NCBI GenBank assembly: GCA_043228905.1
Contig: JBHGNT010000007.1
Span: 1,798,001-1,862,000 of the forward strand
DNA from: Azolla caroliniana
Lineage: Eukaryota; Polypodiophyta
Length of the DNA: 64,000 nucleotides
Direction: 5' to 3'
Part shown: positions 1 through 8,282 of the stretch, piece after piece
Layout: each line of letters opens with the position of its first letter
Numbering within the stretch: the first letter of the stretch is position 1
Program-made: the position numbers and the translations under genes
Notes under the pieces: model-generated
Told to the model about the DNA's origin: nothing
Seen by the model: only the letters and a program-made list of their open reading frames with translations
The model's database searches: none

Positions 1-968
1 CAAATTTGAATGGTTTTTAAGTCTAGAGTTTTGATAACCCACGAAGAACTTGAGGTTAATTTCCCCTTATGTGCTTTATAAGTAGTAAATATCCAATTGA
101 CCAAGTGTATCCTATAATATCTAAGTAGTAAGTGATTTAGATGACCAAGTATCATCTAAATCACGAAACAATAATCTCTACCATTGAGCACTTTATTGGT
201 ATTATATGACATGAAACCATCATGCTATAGTTTTGTCATTATGTTTGATTCAATGGACACTAAAATAGTCCAAGACATTTACACGTCATAGAATGCCTAA
301 AGATTTTACTTGATGGTTTTCATGTGTTTAATATTCCGTTATTCCGTTATTTTGTCCTCCTAGGACTTGTATTTGACATATTATTTATGACATTTGACAT
401 TTTATTGGACTTCAATTTTAAGATAATGAGTTATGGTGTCGTGATTTGGGAACCTCACATGAGGAAATGTATTAGATGTAAGTTATATGAAAGGTTCAAG
501 GGTAGAAGAATTATGATGAGGACTTTCGTTGCCAAGGTAGTGAAAGGACATAGCTCGATTGGTAAGAGCTTACCTTTAAAACAATAAGGTCAAGGGTTTA
601 AAACAATAAGGTCGAGGGAGAAAAGAGCTCAATTTCAAGGGGTGGAAATTTGTACATGGTGAAAGCACTGTCGAATTTTTACGGGAGCTTAAGAGAGCAA
701 TCAAAACCACCGATGACAAAAGGCAATGAAGCCATCTCTCACATGTCTCTTCAGGATCTCCTCAAAATTGTGCCTATTCGTATAATGTTTGTACATTGCT
801 TTCTTATCTATGCGTCGTCAAGCTACTCCACGTAACAAAGCTTAGTCTTAACTTGTATATGAATCAATTTCTTGAGCCTTCGATGTAATTTTTTACTTTT
901 TGATATTTATATAGAATTAATTCTAGTAAATCTACTCAAGGTATTGCTTCTTAGTATAGACACAGAAC
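1..968. other. AT-rich flank without a recognisable gene
   Basis: I see no convincing gene here. The open frames are short, AT-biased and match no family I know. The 3' part may belong to the 5' end of the LINE that becomes recognisable from about 969, but the LINE's left boundary cannot be fixed because no TSD or conserved 5' end is visible. A tRNA-like relic lies at 545-605. Confidence 0.5.
545..605 (+). repeat. tRNA-like (SINE or pseudo-tRNA) relic
   Basis: The stretch tagctcgattggtaagagc (551-569) resembles a tRNA D-arm/A box, with AGCTC able to pair with GAGCT. About 20 bases on, ggtcaagggttta resembles a weak B box. A short direct repeat (aaaacaataaggtc) flanks the second part. The acceptor stem is not intact, so this is a relic, either a degenerate tRNA copy or the head of a tRNA-derived SINE. 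Confidence 0.35.
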
Positions 969-2478
969 ATGACGAGTGCATTCGATGCTGCAACAACACA
1001 CAAAAGGGACTCCAGTGCACCGCCCTTTGCTTCCTCTCTAGTCGCAGATCTCACGGTGAACTTCTATCTCTCTACTGTTGCAGAACTTCTACTTAACAAA
1101 GTTTCCCATAATATATATTTCTTACGAAAGAACAAACCGACTCTCTCTTCATTACACTTATTCAACCTCGGTTGCAAGGTGAGTTAGCACAAATAATCGC
1201 CATCAAATTTCTCGGTAAGGGTTGCTATCACATTGAATTTAATAGTGGTAATATGGTGGATAAATTGCTTCTATTGGGTAGTGTTAAGATCAAAGGAATA
1301 TGGATGCAATTTTTAAAATGGTATGTGGGATTCAATTTAGATGACTTAAGAGACACAATTTCTAGGCGATTTGTTTCTCTGTAATGTTCCCGGCCTTACC
1401 CAAAGAGTGGCGACCGGTAATAAATGATATTGCGGCCACAATTGGGCATTTGATAGATGACGATGTAGAAATTGATAGGTTTAATTCAAAAAACCATAAT
1501 ACACCAATAGTGTGATTGTTAGGTCCTAGTAATATGGTTCTTCCCGCATCGATTCGATTGCCGCCATTGAGTGGTGGCAAAGCGCGATTACAAAAGATTA
1601 TATATGTTGGATTGCCGAATCAATGCTTCAAATGTTGGCAAATTGGGCATATGCCAGAATGCACCTCATGTGAATAGCATGGAAAAATATAAAGAAAAGG
1701 GGGCTACAGATGTGGTGGACGAGTGGACTACAGTGAGAAAAGGAAAAGGTCTTCTTGCAAAGAATGTGAACCTTTCTAACAAATGGGTTCCAAAAAGGAA
1801 TAGATTTGGACCCATTGGTAATCTCACACAAACCTTGCCACTGGATGATGTTTTGGTTGAGGAGGTAGATGAATCTTCCATTACAAAACATAAAATTGAT
1901 ATGGATCGAATTATAGATCGTGACCTTTCTAATTCTTCAATGAATATAGGTGTTAATGATTTACTAGACTCCTTGGTAGGTGAGGCACATACCAAGGATA
2001 ATCATAACTTGGTCCACAATTATAATGAGTATTTAGGGATGAAGGGAGATGAAAACTTGCCATTAGTTGTATATGCAGAAAACGAAGATTACACGGCGTC
2101 AAGAAGACTCTAATGTGGAAAAAAGTGGGGAAGAGGTTAACTTGTTGCAAATTATGACTACTGAAATTTGTCACTCATCAAGGGAGGATCCCCATAATTA
2201 CAATGGCCATATAACTAGATCAAGGGAAAAGGAGTTAGAGAGTGGGTTTAATTCTAATCACCACCTTAATTGGGAAACCAACGTTGCAGTTGTGCATAGT
2301 ATTCTTAATAAGGTCATGGATAGAAATAGTATGATTAATCGATTTATGCAGCATGCAAAGAATCATGGTATTATTTCTTATTCAAATAAGATGTCCTTTA
2401 AGGGATTGAAAATTAGCAATAAAGCTTATAAGTTTAAAAAGTCTACATTTGATGGGAGAACTAAGGTTAATAAGCGAT
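969..2478 (+). pseudogene. LINE ORF1-like (DUF4283 / zinc-knuckle) remnant
   Basis: This is a degenerate first ORF of a plant L1-type non-LTR retrotransposon. Pieces in different frames read like the DUF4283 nucleic-acid-binding domain that plant LINE ORF1 proteins carry (about 1172-1530, with conserved-looking IAIKFLGKG and WYVGFNLDDL). A zinc knuckle follows at about 1629-1670 (QCFKCWQIGHMPEC); the last spacing is three residues instead of the usual four. A long hydrophilic tail then runs to about 2470. Frameshifts and a stop near 1381 mean it cannot make a full protein. The endonuclease start follows at once, which supports the LINE assignment. The N-terminal limit is uncertain. Confidence 0.6.
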
Positions 2479-2599
2479 TGTTGTTGAGTTTTTTATCTTG
2501 GAACGTTCAAGGGTTTGGAGGGGCTCTTAGTAAGAAGTTTAAAGGTAGATTCCGTCAAGAGTTACATAAGTTTAATGTGGGTGTCTGTGATATGATATA
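2479..2599 (+). pseudogene. LINE ORF2 endonuclease, first segment (split by gypsy insertion)
   Basis: The translation contains FLSWNVQGFGG, the first motif of the apurinic/apyrimidinic endonuclease domain of plant L1 elements, and continues in frame to 2599. There a Ty3/gypsy LTR begins. The same reading frame resumes at 8283 with CLQETHLSDKR, the next endonuclease motif (catalytic Glu in QET). The two halves therefore belonged to one ORF2 before insertion. The 5 bases 2595-2599 (atata) are the left target site duplication; the right copy at 8283-8287 is atatg. Confidence 0.8.
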
Positions 2600-2675
2600 T
2601 GTCATGAGATGACAAGACTCGAACCCATGACCTTATGGTATATGGGTCGAGCTCTTAACCATCTCACCATCTATT
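2600..2675 (-). repeat. Antisense tRNA-like segment forming the tip of the LTR
   Basis: Read on the minus strand, this part of U3 has tgagatggttaagagctc (A-box/D-arm-like), then gacc...ggtc able to pair, then ggttcgagtcttg (B-box/T-loop-like). TGAGATG can pair with CATCTCA over 7 bp like an acceptor stem. The arms are degenerate, so a working tRNA is unlikely. It may be a captured tRNA or SINE tip, or a Pol III-type promoter pointing outwards. The same arrangement recurs in the 3' LTR and in the solo LTR at 25975. Confidence 0.5.
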
Positions 2676-2783
2676 GTAATTCATAGAATATTATTTTCAT
2701 TTATGTTTTATTATAAGAAAGTAATGTATATTCCAGATTTCTCTGGAACATTCTAGAAGCTTCAGGATTATTCCTGAGAACAC

Positions 2784-2790
2784 TATAAAA
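2784..2790 (+). promoter_or_regulatory. TATA box of the gypsy LTR
   Basis: TATAAAA lies at 2784-2790 (again at 8029-8035 in the 3' LTR). Plant TATA boxes usually sit about 30 nt before the start site, which would place the transcript 5' end near 2815, inside the hairpin described next. Confidence 0.7.
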
Positions 2791-2808
2791 GAAGGCACTA
2801 AGCATTAT

Positions 2809-2829
2809 GTTGAACCAAATTGGTTCAAC
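2809..2829 (+). promoter_or_regulatory. Perfect hairpin at the predicted transcript start; candidate self-primer
   Basis: Arms gttgaacca and tggttcaac (9 bp) enclose the loop aat. The 13 nt caaattggttcaa (2816-2828), which lie where transcription should begin, are the exact reverse complement of 3040-3052 just after the 5' LTR. In Tf1 the first nucleotides of the mRNA fold back onto such a site to prime minus-strand synthesis. That the same happens here is inference. Confidence 0.55.
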
Positions 2830-3037
2830 ACCAGTCTTAAGCCTCTTAGTCGATTTGTACTTATCTTTCATATAATATAAGAGCTGTTGTCATCATCCTA
2901 TTTCTCTCTCTCTCTCCTCTTCTCACTTCCTCTCTCTCGGGAATCTTACGCAGTCCCGTCCTCTTAGTACTAATAGTACTAATAGTACTACTCTTCTTAG
3001 TACTAATTCCATCTCTGTTTTAGTACTATTCCCGACA

Positions 3038-3052
3038 GTTTGAACCAATTTG
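3038..3052 (+). other. Candidate primer binding site for self-priming (no tRNA-type PBS)
   Basis: The bases after the LTR end (CA at 3036-3037) read gtttgaaccaatttg. They do not begin with TGG and match no tRNA 3' end that I recognise, unlike the two copia elements in this window, which have initiator-Met-type sites. After a 2-nt gap (3038-3039), ttgaaccaatttg is perfectly complementary to 2816-2828. A 2-nt gap is what integrase end-processing would require. Confidence 0.55.
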
Positions 3053-3106
3053 TTCCTCTAGCCTACTTGTCACTCTCCCTCATCTTCCTACCCTTTCCCC
3101 TATACT

Positions 3107-4264
3107 ATGGCTACTGTTAGCGCCCAAGAATACCAATCCGTTTTCTCCGAGCTACAGTGCCTAAAAGAAAAGTTTGTTGCCTTGGAACAAGAAAACCAAC
3201 GGCTGATAGGGGATCTGCAACAAATCGCTCTAGAAAAACAACAAACGCAACAACAACATGGGGAGTTAGCGTTACGGGTACAACAACTCGAAGCAGCGTT
3301 GCAACAACAAGGATCCAGTCCCCAAGGATTTCATAAAGAGCCCAAGATTGGACTTCCTGTGAAATTTGATGGAACGCGTTCGCAATTTCGGGGATTCCTT
3401 AATCAGGTACGCTTAGTCATCCAGATGCATCCTTTCCGATATCCCACTGATGCATCTCGAGTCGGCCTAATAGGCACGCTACTTAGCGGCTCAGCCTTGG
3501 CATGGTTCGCTCCGCTTCTAGAAAAACAATCGCCCTTGCTTAATAACTTTGAAGATTTTATTGGTGAGTTTAAAGCCTGCTTTGGAGACACCGACAGCAT
3601 CAGGACGGCGATCAACAAGATCCGGCGATTGCGTCAAGGCGATCGTCCAGCCTCTGCCTACGCGGCGGATTTCCGCCTACTTGCTTCAGATATACCCTGG
3701 GATGATCAAGCACTAATGGAGCAGTTTCGCTATGGCTTGCGAAACGATGTCAAAGATCTACTTCTAACTTTCCCCGAAGAACCAAAGTCTCTTACGGAGG
3801 CAATCAGTCGAGCAGTTCGATGTGACAACCGCCTTTTTGAACGGCGTTCAGAACGTCAATTACAGATACCACGCTCTAGGCCAGAGCCCACTTACGCCGC
3901 AGTCGCGGCTAAACCGTTTGCACGAGACATACCTCAAGCAAATACTTCGACACCGATGGAGATCGATACCATGCGTCGACGCGGCCCGTTATCGGAAGAA
4001 GAAAAGCAACGACGACGTGCCAATCGATTATGCCTTTATTGCGGTGGACCAGGACATATCGCCATCAATTGTCCCCATAGGCCAAGAAGACAGGTAAATC
4101 AAATTGTCGCCTGTACTAAACCTGAGTCAATTCTTCCCTTCGGAGTGTCTGATAGTAGTAATAGTACTAATAGAGTGTCAGATAGTATTCATAGTACTAA
4201 TAGCCCAAGTATCTCAAATAAATTTGAAATCCTTAGTCAATTAGATGAAGAGTTAAACGATTGA
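3107..4264 (+). CDS. gag: Gag of the gypsy element
   Basis: The product is 385 aa and forms the retrotransposon's nucleocapsid/capsid. Residues about 8-70 are a Gln/Glu/Leu-rich likely coiled coil. Residues about 80-250 match the retrotransposon Gag domain (GFLNQVRLVIQMHPFRYP, ALAWFAPLLE, LMEQFRYGLRNDVKDLLL), with wording close to fungal and vertebrate sushi/Tf1-type Gag. A CCHC zinc knuckle (CLYCGGPGHIAINC) lies at about 308-321. The C-terminal tail has a short Ser/Asn/Thr repeat encoded by repeated tagtactaatag units. The ATG at 3107 is the first in frame after the primer region. The frame ends at TGA 4262-4264, overlapping the pol frame by 16 nt, with a slippery heptamer inside the overlap. 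The frame is intact. Confidence 0.92.
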   Translation: MATVSAQEYQSVFSELQCLKEKFVALEQENQRLIGDLQQIALEKQQTQQQHGELALRVQQLEAALQQQGSSPQGFHKEPKIGLPVKFDGTRSQFRGFLNQVRLVIQMHPFRYPTDASRVGLIGTLLSGSALAWFAPLLEKQSPLLNNFEDFIGEFKACFGDTDSIRTAINKIRRLRQGDRPASAYAADFRLLASDIPWDDQALMEQFRYGLRNDVKDLLLTFPEEPKSLTEAISRAVRCDNRLFERRSERQLQIPRSRPEPTYAAVAAKPFARDIPQANTSTPMEIDTMRRRGPLSEEEKQRRRANRLCLYCGGPGHIAINCPHRPRRQVNQIVACTKPESILPFGVSDSSNSTNRVSDSIHSTNSPSISNKFEILSQLDEELND

Positions 4265-7200
4265 GTCCAGCCAAAATAGGAGCCATTTGGTTGGACAGCA
4301 GCCCTAGATCTGTACAGCCCATTAGTGGTTCCATTCCTTCCAAGCAAGTTAGCAATGTGTTCCTAGCCCAAGTCATTGTTAGTACTAAAAGTACTCCCCC
4401 AGTACCCGTCCTAGCACTTTTAGATTCCGGAGCTAATTCCTGTTTCATGGATCGAAATTTTGCCCAAGCTTCTCAGATATCCTTAAGAAAACTTCCTTGT
4501 CCCGCATCTGTAGTGGTCATTGATGGTCGTCCCATTGCTTCCGGGAATATTGTAGAAGAATCAGAACCCATTCAAGTTGTCCTAGGTAGTTTTGTGTGTA
4601 TAATATCATTTAATATAATTAGTAGTCCAGAGCATCCCATTGTCCTAGGATTACCTTGGCTTGAGTTACATAATCCAGCCATAGATTGGAGAACAAGAGA
4701 AGTCCGATATCGACCACCCCAAGAATCAACTCGCCGAGTTTCGACCATTTCACTCCATCAACTACGCGAAGAAGGACCCAAGGAGGCAATGTTCCTATTT
4801 TCCATATCAGTACATCCTTCCAACACTATTAAGAAGGACTCCTCAGTACAACTTCCGGCAAAATATCATCCTTATGCCGATGTATTTGACAAGGTAAAAG
4901 CCGGTACCCTTCCTCATCACCGTCCCTATGACTGTCCCATCGATTTACAACCAGGAACCGAGCCACCATGGGGACCAATTTACAACCTGTCACCCACCGA
5001 GTTAGAAGTCCTTCGAGCCTACATAGAGGAGAACTTGGCAAGCGGGTTCATCCGTCATTCGAAATCTCCGGCCGGTGCACCCATCTTCTTTGTCAAGAAG
5101 AAAGATGGCTCACTTCGTCTTGTCGTTGATTACCGCGGATTAAATAAAGTCACCATCCGGAATAGGTATGCACTTCCTCTTATATCAAGTCTTTTAGAGC
5201 GAGTTAATGGTGCCAAGTTTTTTACTAAAATCGACCTACGCGGAGCGTATAATCTCGTGCGGATCCGACCGGGAGATGAGTGGAAGACCGCTTTTCGCAC
5301 GCGGTATGGGCATTTTGAGTATACTGTTATGCCGTTTGGCCTAACCAATGCACCCGCAGTCTTCCAACACATGGCAAATGATATATTCAGAGACCTCTTG
5401 GATATCTGTTTGATCATTTATCTGGATGATCTGTTGATTTATTCGAAGACCCAGGAAGAGCACGACTCTCATGTACTATTAGTACTAAAGCGACTCCGCG
5501 AGAATGGTCTTTATGCCAAGCTAGAAAAATGTAGCTTTGACTGCAAGCAAGTGGAATTTCTAGGCTACGTCATCTCCTCAAAGGGCATCGCCATGGATCC
5601 AGCTAAGATCCAAACTGTACTAGAGTGGCAAATTCCACGGTCGGTACGAGATGTACAATGTTTTCTAGGTTTTGCTAACTTCTACCGTAAGTTTATACAG
5701 GATTACTCGAAGATTATTTTACCTCTCACACAACTTACGAAGAAGGGCCAAGCATTTCTTTGGTCCATTGAAGCAGATATGGCTTTTCGGCATCTTAAGA
5801 AAGCCTTTACATCAGCACCGATTCTAGCTCATGTGGATACAAGCAAACCATTCATCATGGAGGCCGACGCATCAGATTTCGCCCTCGGTAGCATCCTTTC
5901 TCAACAAGGTGATAAAGAAGAGTTGCATCCGGTGGCTTTTCATTCGCGCAAATTCGATGTCGCAGAAATCAACTACGAAATACATGACAAGGAGTTATTA
6001 GCCATCGTGGATTCATTTGTACAATGGCGGCATTTCTTAGAGGGCTCTCCACATCAGGTCATTGTCTTCAGCGATCATAAAAATCTTGCTTATTTTCAGA
6101 ACGCTCGCGTACTAAATCGACGGCAAGCTCGGTGGGCGCAATTCCTCACGCGTTTCGACTTCAAAATCACATATCGACCGGGGAAGCAGCAAGGAAAAGC
6201 AGATGCACTATCACGACGTTCATATCTTGCACCTCGTCCTGGTGAAGCAACATTTGATAATCAAAAGCAAGTAATCTTGGGACCAACACGATTGCACACG
6301 ACGCGGATTTTTCACACCCCGATGGATTCACGGATTACCGATGACATACGTGCAACCTTGAAGACAGATAGTTTTGCTCAAGACATCCTGGCGCACATTG
6401 ATACTTCTCGGGCATCCTGTTCTCAGTCTCAACAACCAGGTATTGACTACCGACAATTCGAATATCATGATGGTTTGTTATTCTTTAAAAAGCGCGTATA
6501 TGTCCCCGATTGCTCCTGTCGCCTTCAAATTGTCCAACATTGTCACGACACCCATACGGCGGGACATTTCGGTAGTACTAAGACGTTGGAGCTAGTGCAG
6601 CGATCTTTTTGGTGGCCCCACATGCGCCGTTTTGTCGACGACTACGTTCGGACCTGTGATGCTTGCTGCCGAGCAAAGATGCCACGACACCATCCATATG
6701 GCTTGTTGGAACCTTTACCAATTCCAAGTAAGCCATGGCAGTCTATTTGTCTTGATTTTATCACAGATCTGCCGGTCTCGAAAGGGTTCGATGCTATCCT
6801 AACCGTCGTCGATCGATATACGAAGATGGCACATTTTGTGCCATGTACTAAAGCCATCACTAGCGAGGAAACCGCCGCTCTTGTTATGCGTGAGGTTTTT
6901 CGGCATCATGGCCTCCCAGACAGTATTATCAGTGACCGAGGCCCGCAATTTGTCTCCAAATTTTGGCAGCATCTCTTCAAGATGCTCAAGGTCTCCTGCA
7001 ACCTCTCCTCCGGCTACCATCCTCAAACCGACGGACAGGCGGAACGAACAAACCAAACGCTGGAGCAATATCTCCGGTGTTTCCTGAGTTATCAACAGGA
7101 CGATTGGGTCGAGATTCTCCACTTTGCGGAGTTTGCGTATAATAATGCTATTCACTCCTCGACTCGGGTCTCCCCATTTTTCGCTTATACCGGTTTCCAT

Positions 7201-7833
7201 CCTCGCTGGTCGGTGATCGACACTCCGGAGCTACCTACCAACCCTCGTGCCGAGGATCATTTGGAGAGGCTACGCAAGATCCAGATGGATCTCTCTACTC
7301 ACCTTCGTCATGCTCAACACACACAGAAGACTTATGCGGATCGTCATCGGATTCCCTCCTCTTTTGCCATCGGAGATCGAGTATGGCTCTTACGTCGTCA
7401 CATCAAGACTACTCGACCGTGCGACAAGTTGGATTATCGACGACTCGGTCCTTTCCGTATTACGGGGAAGATTAATGATGTCACCTTCCGCCTTGATCTC
7501 CCTCCGCAGCTTCAGATACATCCGGTTTTCCATTGTTCTCTTCTTGAACCTTATAAAGCAAACACCATTCCCGATCGTGTGACACCACCGCCGCCCCCAC
7601 TGGAGTTGGACGCCGGCCCGGAGTATGAAGTTGCTGCCATCCTCGATTCCAAACTTGTTCGCAACAAACTCTATTACTTGGTCGATTGGCTCGGTTATAG
7701 TCCGAGTGAACGTACTTGGGAACCCGTCGAGAATGTTGCCAATGCACAAGATCTTCTTGCTGATTTCCACCGAAAGTATCCGGACAAACCCGGTCCGCAA
7801 GTAGCGCTGACTCGTTCCACTCGTCGTCTTTAA
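4249..7833 (+). CDS. pol: Pol of the gypsy element: protease, RT, RNase H, integrase, chromodomain
   Basis: This frame (about 1190 codons counted from 4261) is open without a stop. The aspartic protease active site is LLDSGANS (about residue 55). RT follows, with KVTIRNRYALPL and the catalytic YLDDLLIYSK (about residues 387-396). RNase H has EADASDFALG, HDKELLAIV and SDHKNL. Integrase has an HHCC zinc region (HTAGHFGS...CDACCRAK) and a DDE core (LDFITDLP, IISDRGPQF, with E in QAERTNQTLEQ), then a GPF module (RRLGPFRI). A chromodomain ends the protein (YEVAAILDSKL, YYLVDWLGY, RTWEPVENV). The chromodomain marks it as a chromovirus, whose integrase is usually guided to modified chromatin. There is no ATG near 4249-4261, so expression probably depends on the -1 frameshift. 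All catalytic residues I looked for are present. Confidence 0.93.
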   Translation, partial: RVKRLSPAKIGAIWLDSSPRSVQPISGSIPSKQVSNVFLAQVIVSTKSTPPVPVLALLDSGANSCFMDRNFAQASQISLRKLPCPASVVVIDGRPIASGNIVEESEPIQVVLGSFVCIISFNIISSPEHPIVLGLPWLELHNPAIDWRTREVRYRPPQESTRRVSTISLHQLREEGPKEAMFLFSISVHPSNTIKKDSSVQLPAKYHPYADVFDKVKAGTLPHHRPYDCPIDLQPGTEPPWGPIYNLSPTELEVLRAYIEENLASGFIRHSKSPAGAPIFFVKKKDGSLRLVVDYRGLNKVTIRNRYALPLISSLLERVNGAKFFTKIDLRGAYNLVRIRPGDEWKTAFRTRYGHFEYTVMPFGLTNAPAVFQHMANDIFRDLLDICLIIYLDDLLIYSKTQEEHDSHVLLVLKRLRENGLYAKLEKCSFDCKQVEFLGYVISSKGIAMDPAKIQTVLEWQIPRSVRDVQCFLGFANFYRKFIQDYSKIILPLTQLTKKGQAFLWSIEADMAFRHLKKAFTSAPILAHVDTSKPFIMEADASDFALGSILSQQGDKEELHPVAFHSRKFDVAEINYEIHDKELLAIVDSFVQWRHFLEGSPHQVIVFSDHKNLAYFQNARVLNRRQARWAQFLTRFDFKITYRPGKQQGKADALSRRSYLAPRPGEATFDNQKQVILGPTRLHTTRIFHTPMDSRITDDIRATLKTDSFAQDILAHIDTSRASCSQSQQPGIDYRQFEYHDGLLFFKKRVYVPDCSCRLQIVQHCHDTHTAGHFGSTKTLELVQRSFWWPHMRRFVDDYVRTCDACCRAKMPRHHPYGLLEPLPIPSKPWQSICLDFITDLPVSKGFDAILTVVDRYTKMAHFVPCTKAITSEETAALVMREVFRHHGLPDSIISDRGPQFVSKFWQHLFKMLKVSCNLSSGYHPQTDGQAERTNQTLEQYLRCFLSYQQDDWVEILHFAEFAYNNAIHSSTRVSPFFAYTGFHPRWSVIDTPELPTNPRAEDHLERLRKIQMDLSTHLRHAQHTQKTYADRHRIPSSFAIGDRVWLLRRHIKTTRPCDKLDYRRLGPFRITGKINDVTFRLDLPPQLQIHPVFHCSLLEPYKANTIPDRVTPPPPPLELDAGPEYEVAAILDSKLVRNKLYYLVDWLGYSPSERTWEPVENVANAQDLLADFHRKYPDKPGPQVALTRSTRRL
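4252..4292 (+). promoter_or_regulatory. Candidate -1 ribosomal frameshift signal between gag and pol
   Basis: The heptamer GTTAAAC at 4252-4258 is phased G TTA AAC in the gag frame, two codons before the gag stop. Slipping back one base gives GTT AAA C and enters the pol frame, which is open from 4249. GUUAAAC fits the X XXY YYZ slip pattern loosely and is used by arteriviruses. Ten nt downstream, agccaaa (4269-4275) can pair with tttggtt (4286-4292) to form a stem. Pol has no ATG near its start, which fits expression as a Gag-Pol fusion. Confidence 0.5.
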
Positions 7834-7844
7834 GGGGGAGATAG
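7832..7844 (+). other. Polypurine tract of the gypsy element
   Basis: The sequence aagggggagatag lies directly before the 3' LTR and overlaps the pol stop codon (TAA 7831-7833). It is the expected primer for plus-strand DNA synthesis. Confidence 0.85.
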
Positions 7845-8282
7845 TGTCATGAGATGACAAGACTCGAACCCATGACCTTATGGTATATGGGTCGAGCTCT
7901 TAACCATCTCACCATCTATTGTAATTCATAGAATATTATTTTCATTTATGTTTTATTATAAGAAAGTAATGTATATTCCAGATTTCTCTGGAACATTCTA
8001 GAAGCTTCAGGATTATTCCTGAGAACACTATAAAAGAAGGCACTAAGCATTATGTTGAACCAAATTGGTTCAACACCAGTCTTAAGCCTCTTAGTCGATT
8101 TGTACTTATCTTTCATATAATATAAGAGCTGTTGTCATCATCCTATTTCTCTCTCTCTCTCCTCTTCTCACTTCCTCTCTCTCGGGAATCTTACGCAGTC
8201 CCGTCCTCTTAGTACTAATAGTACTAATAGTACTACTCTTCTTAGTACTAATTCCATCTCTGTTTTAGTACTATTCCCGACA
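7845..8282 (+). repeat. 3' LTR of the gypsy element
   Basis: This 438-bp copy reads identical to 2600-3037. It ends CCCGACA and is followed by the right target duplication atatg (8283-8287), after which the LINE endonuclease frame continues. Confidence 0.95.

Larger units (their letters stand above)
2600..3037 (+). repeat. 5' LTR of the gypsy element
   Basis: The LTR is 438 bp, TGTCATG...CCCGACA, and reads identical to 7845-8282. It starts with a short inverted repeat (tgtcat-gag-atgaca) inside an antisense tRNA-like segment. It has a TATA box at 2784-2790, a hairpin at 2809-2829, a CT-rich stretch (about 2903-2940) and, near its end, five AGTACT palindromes within about 70 bp (2965-3030). 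Confidence 0.95.
2600..8282 (+). mobile_element. Ty3/gypsy chromodomain LTR retrotransposon (Tf1/sushi-like), young and near complete
   Basis: This is a complete element: 5' LTR 2600-3037, gag 3107-4264, pol in the -1 frame to 7833, polypurine tract 7832-7844 and 3' LTR 7845-8282. Both LTRs are 438 bp, start TG, end CA, and read identical by eye, so insertion was recent. The TSD is atata/atatg, with one change in the left copy. Pol order is protease, RT, RNase H, integrase, chromodomain, which is the chromovirus order. Wording around the protease (SSPEHPIVLGLPWL), RT (SKSPAGAPIFFVKKKDGSLR) and Gag resembles the Tf1/sushi/Tcn1 group more than the angiosperm Tekay, CRM, Reina or Galadriel lineages; this placement is my judgement and has not been tested with a tree. 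The primer site is non-tRNA and apparently self-complementary. The element splits a LINE endonuclease. Confidence 0.95.

Noticed and set aside
324-587. 87-codon open frame near the left edge
   Set aside because: There are no domains, composition follows local base content, and it overlaps a tRNA-like relic.
2601-2675. Functional tRNA gene on the minus strand
   Set aside because: D and anticodon arms do not fold properly and the segment is repeated exactly in the other LTR. It is kept only as a tRNA-like segment.
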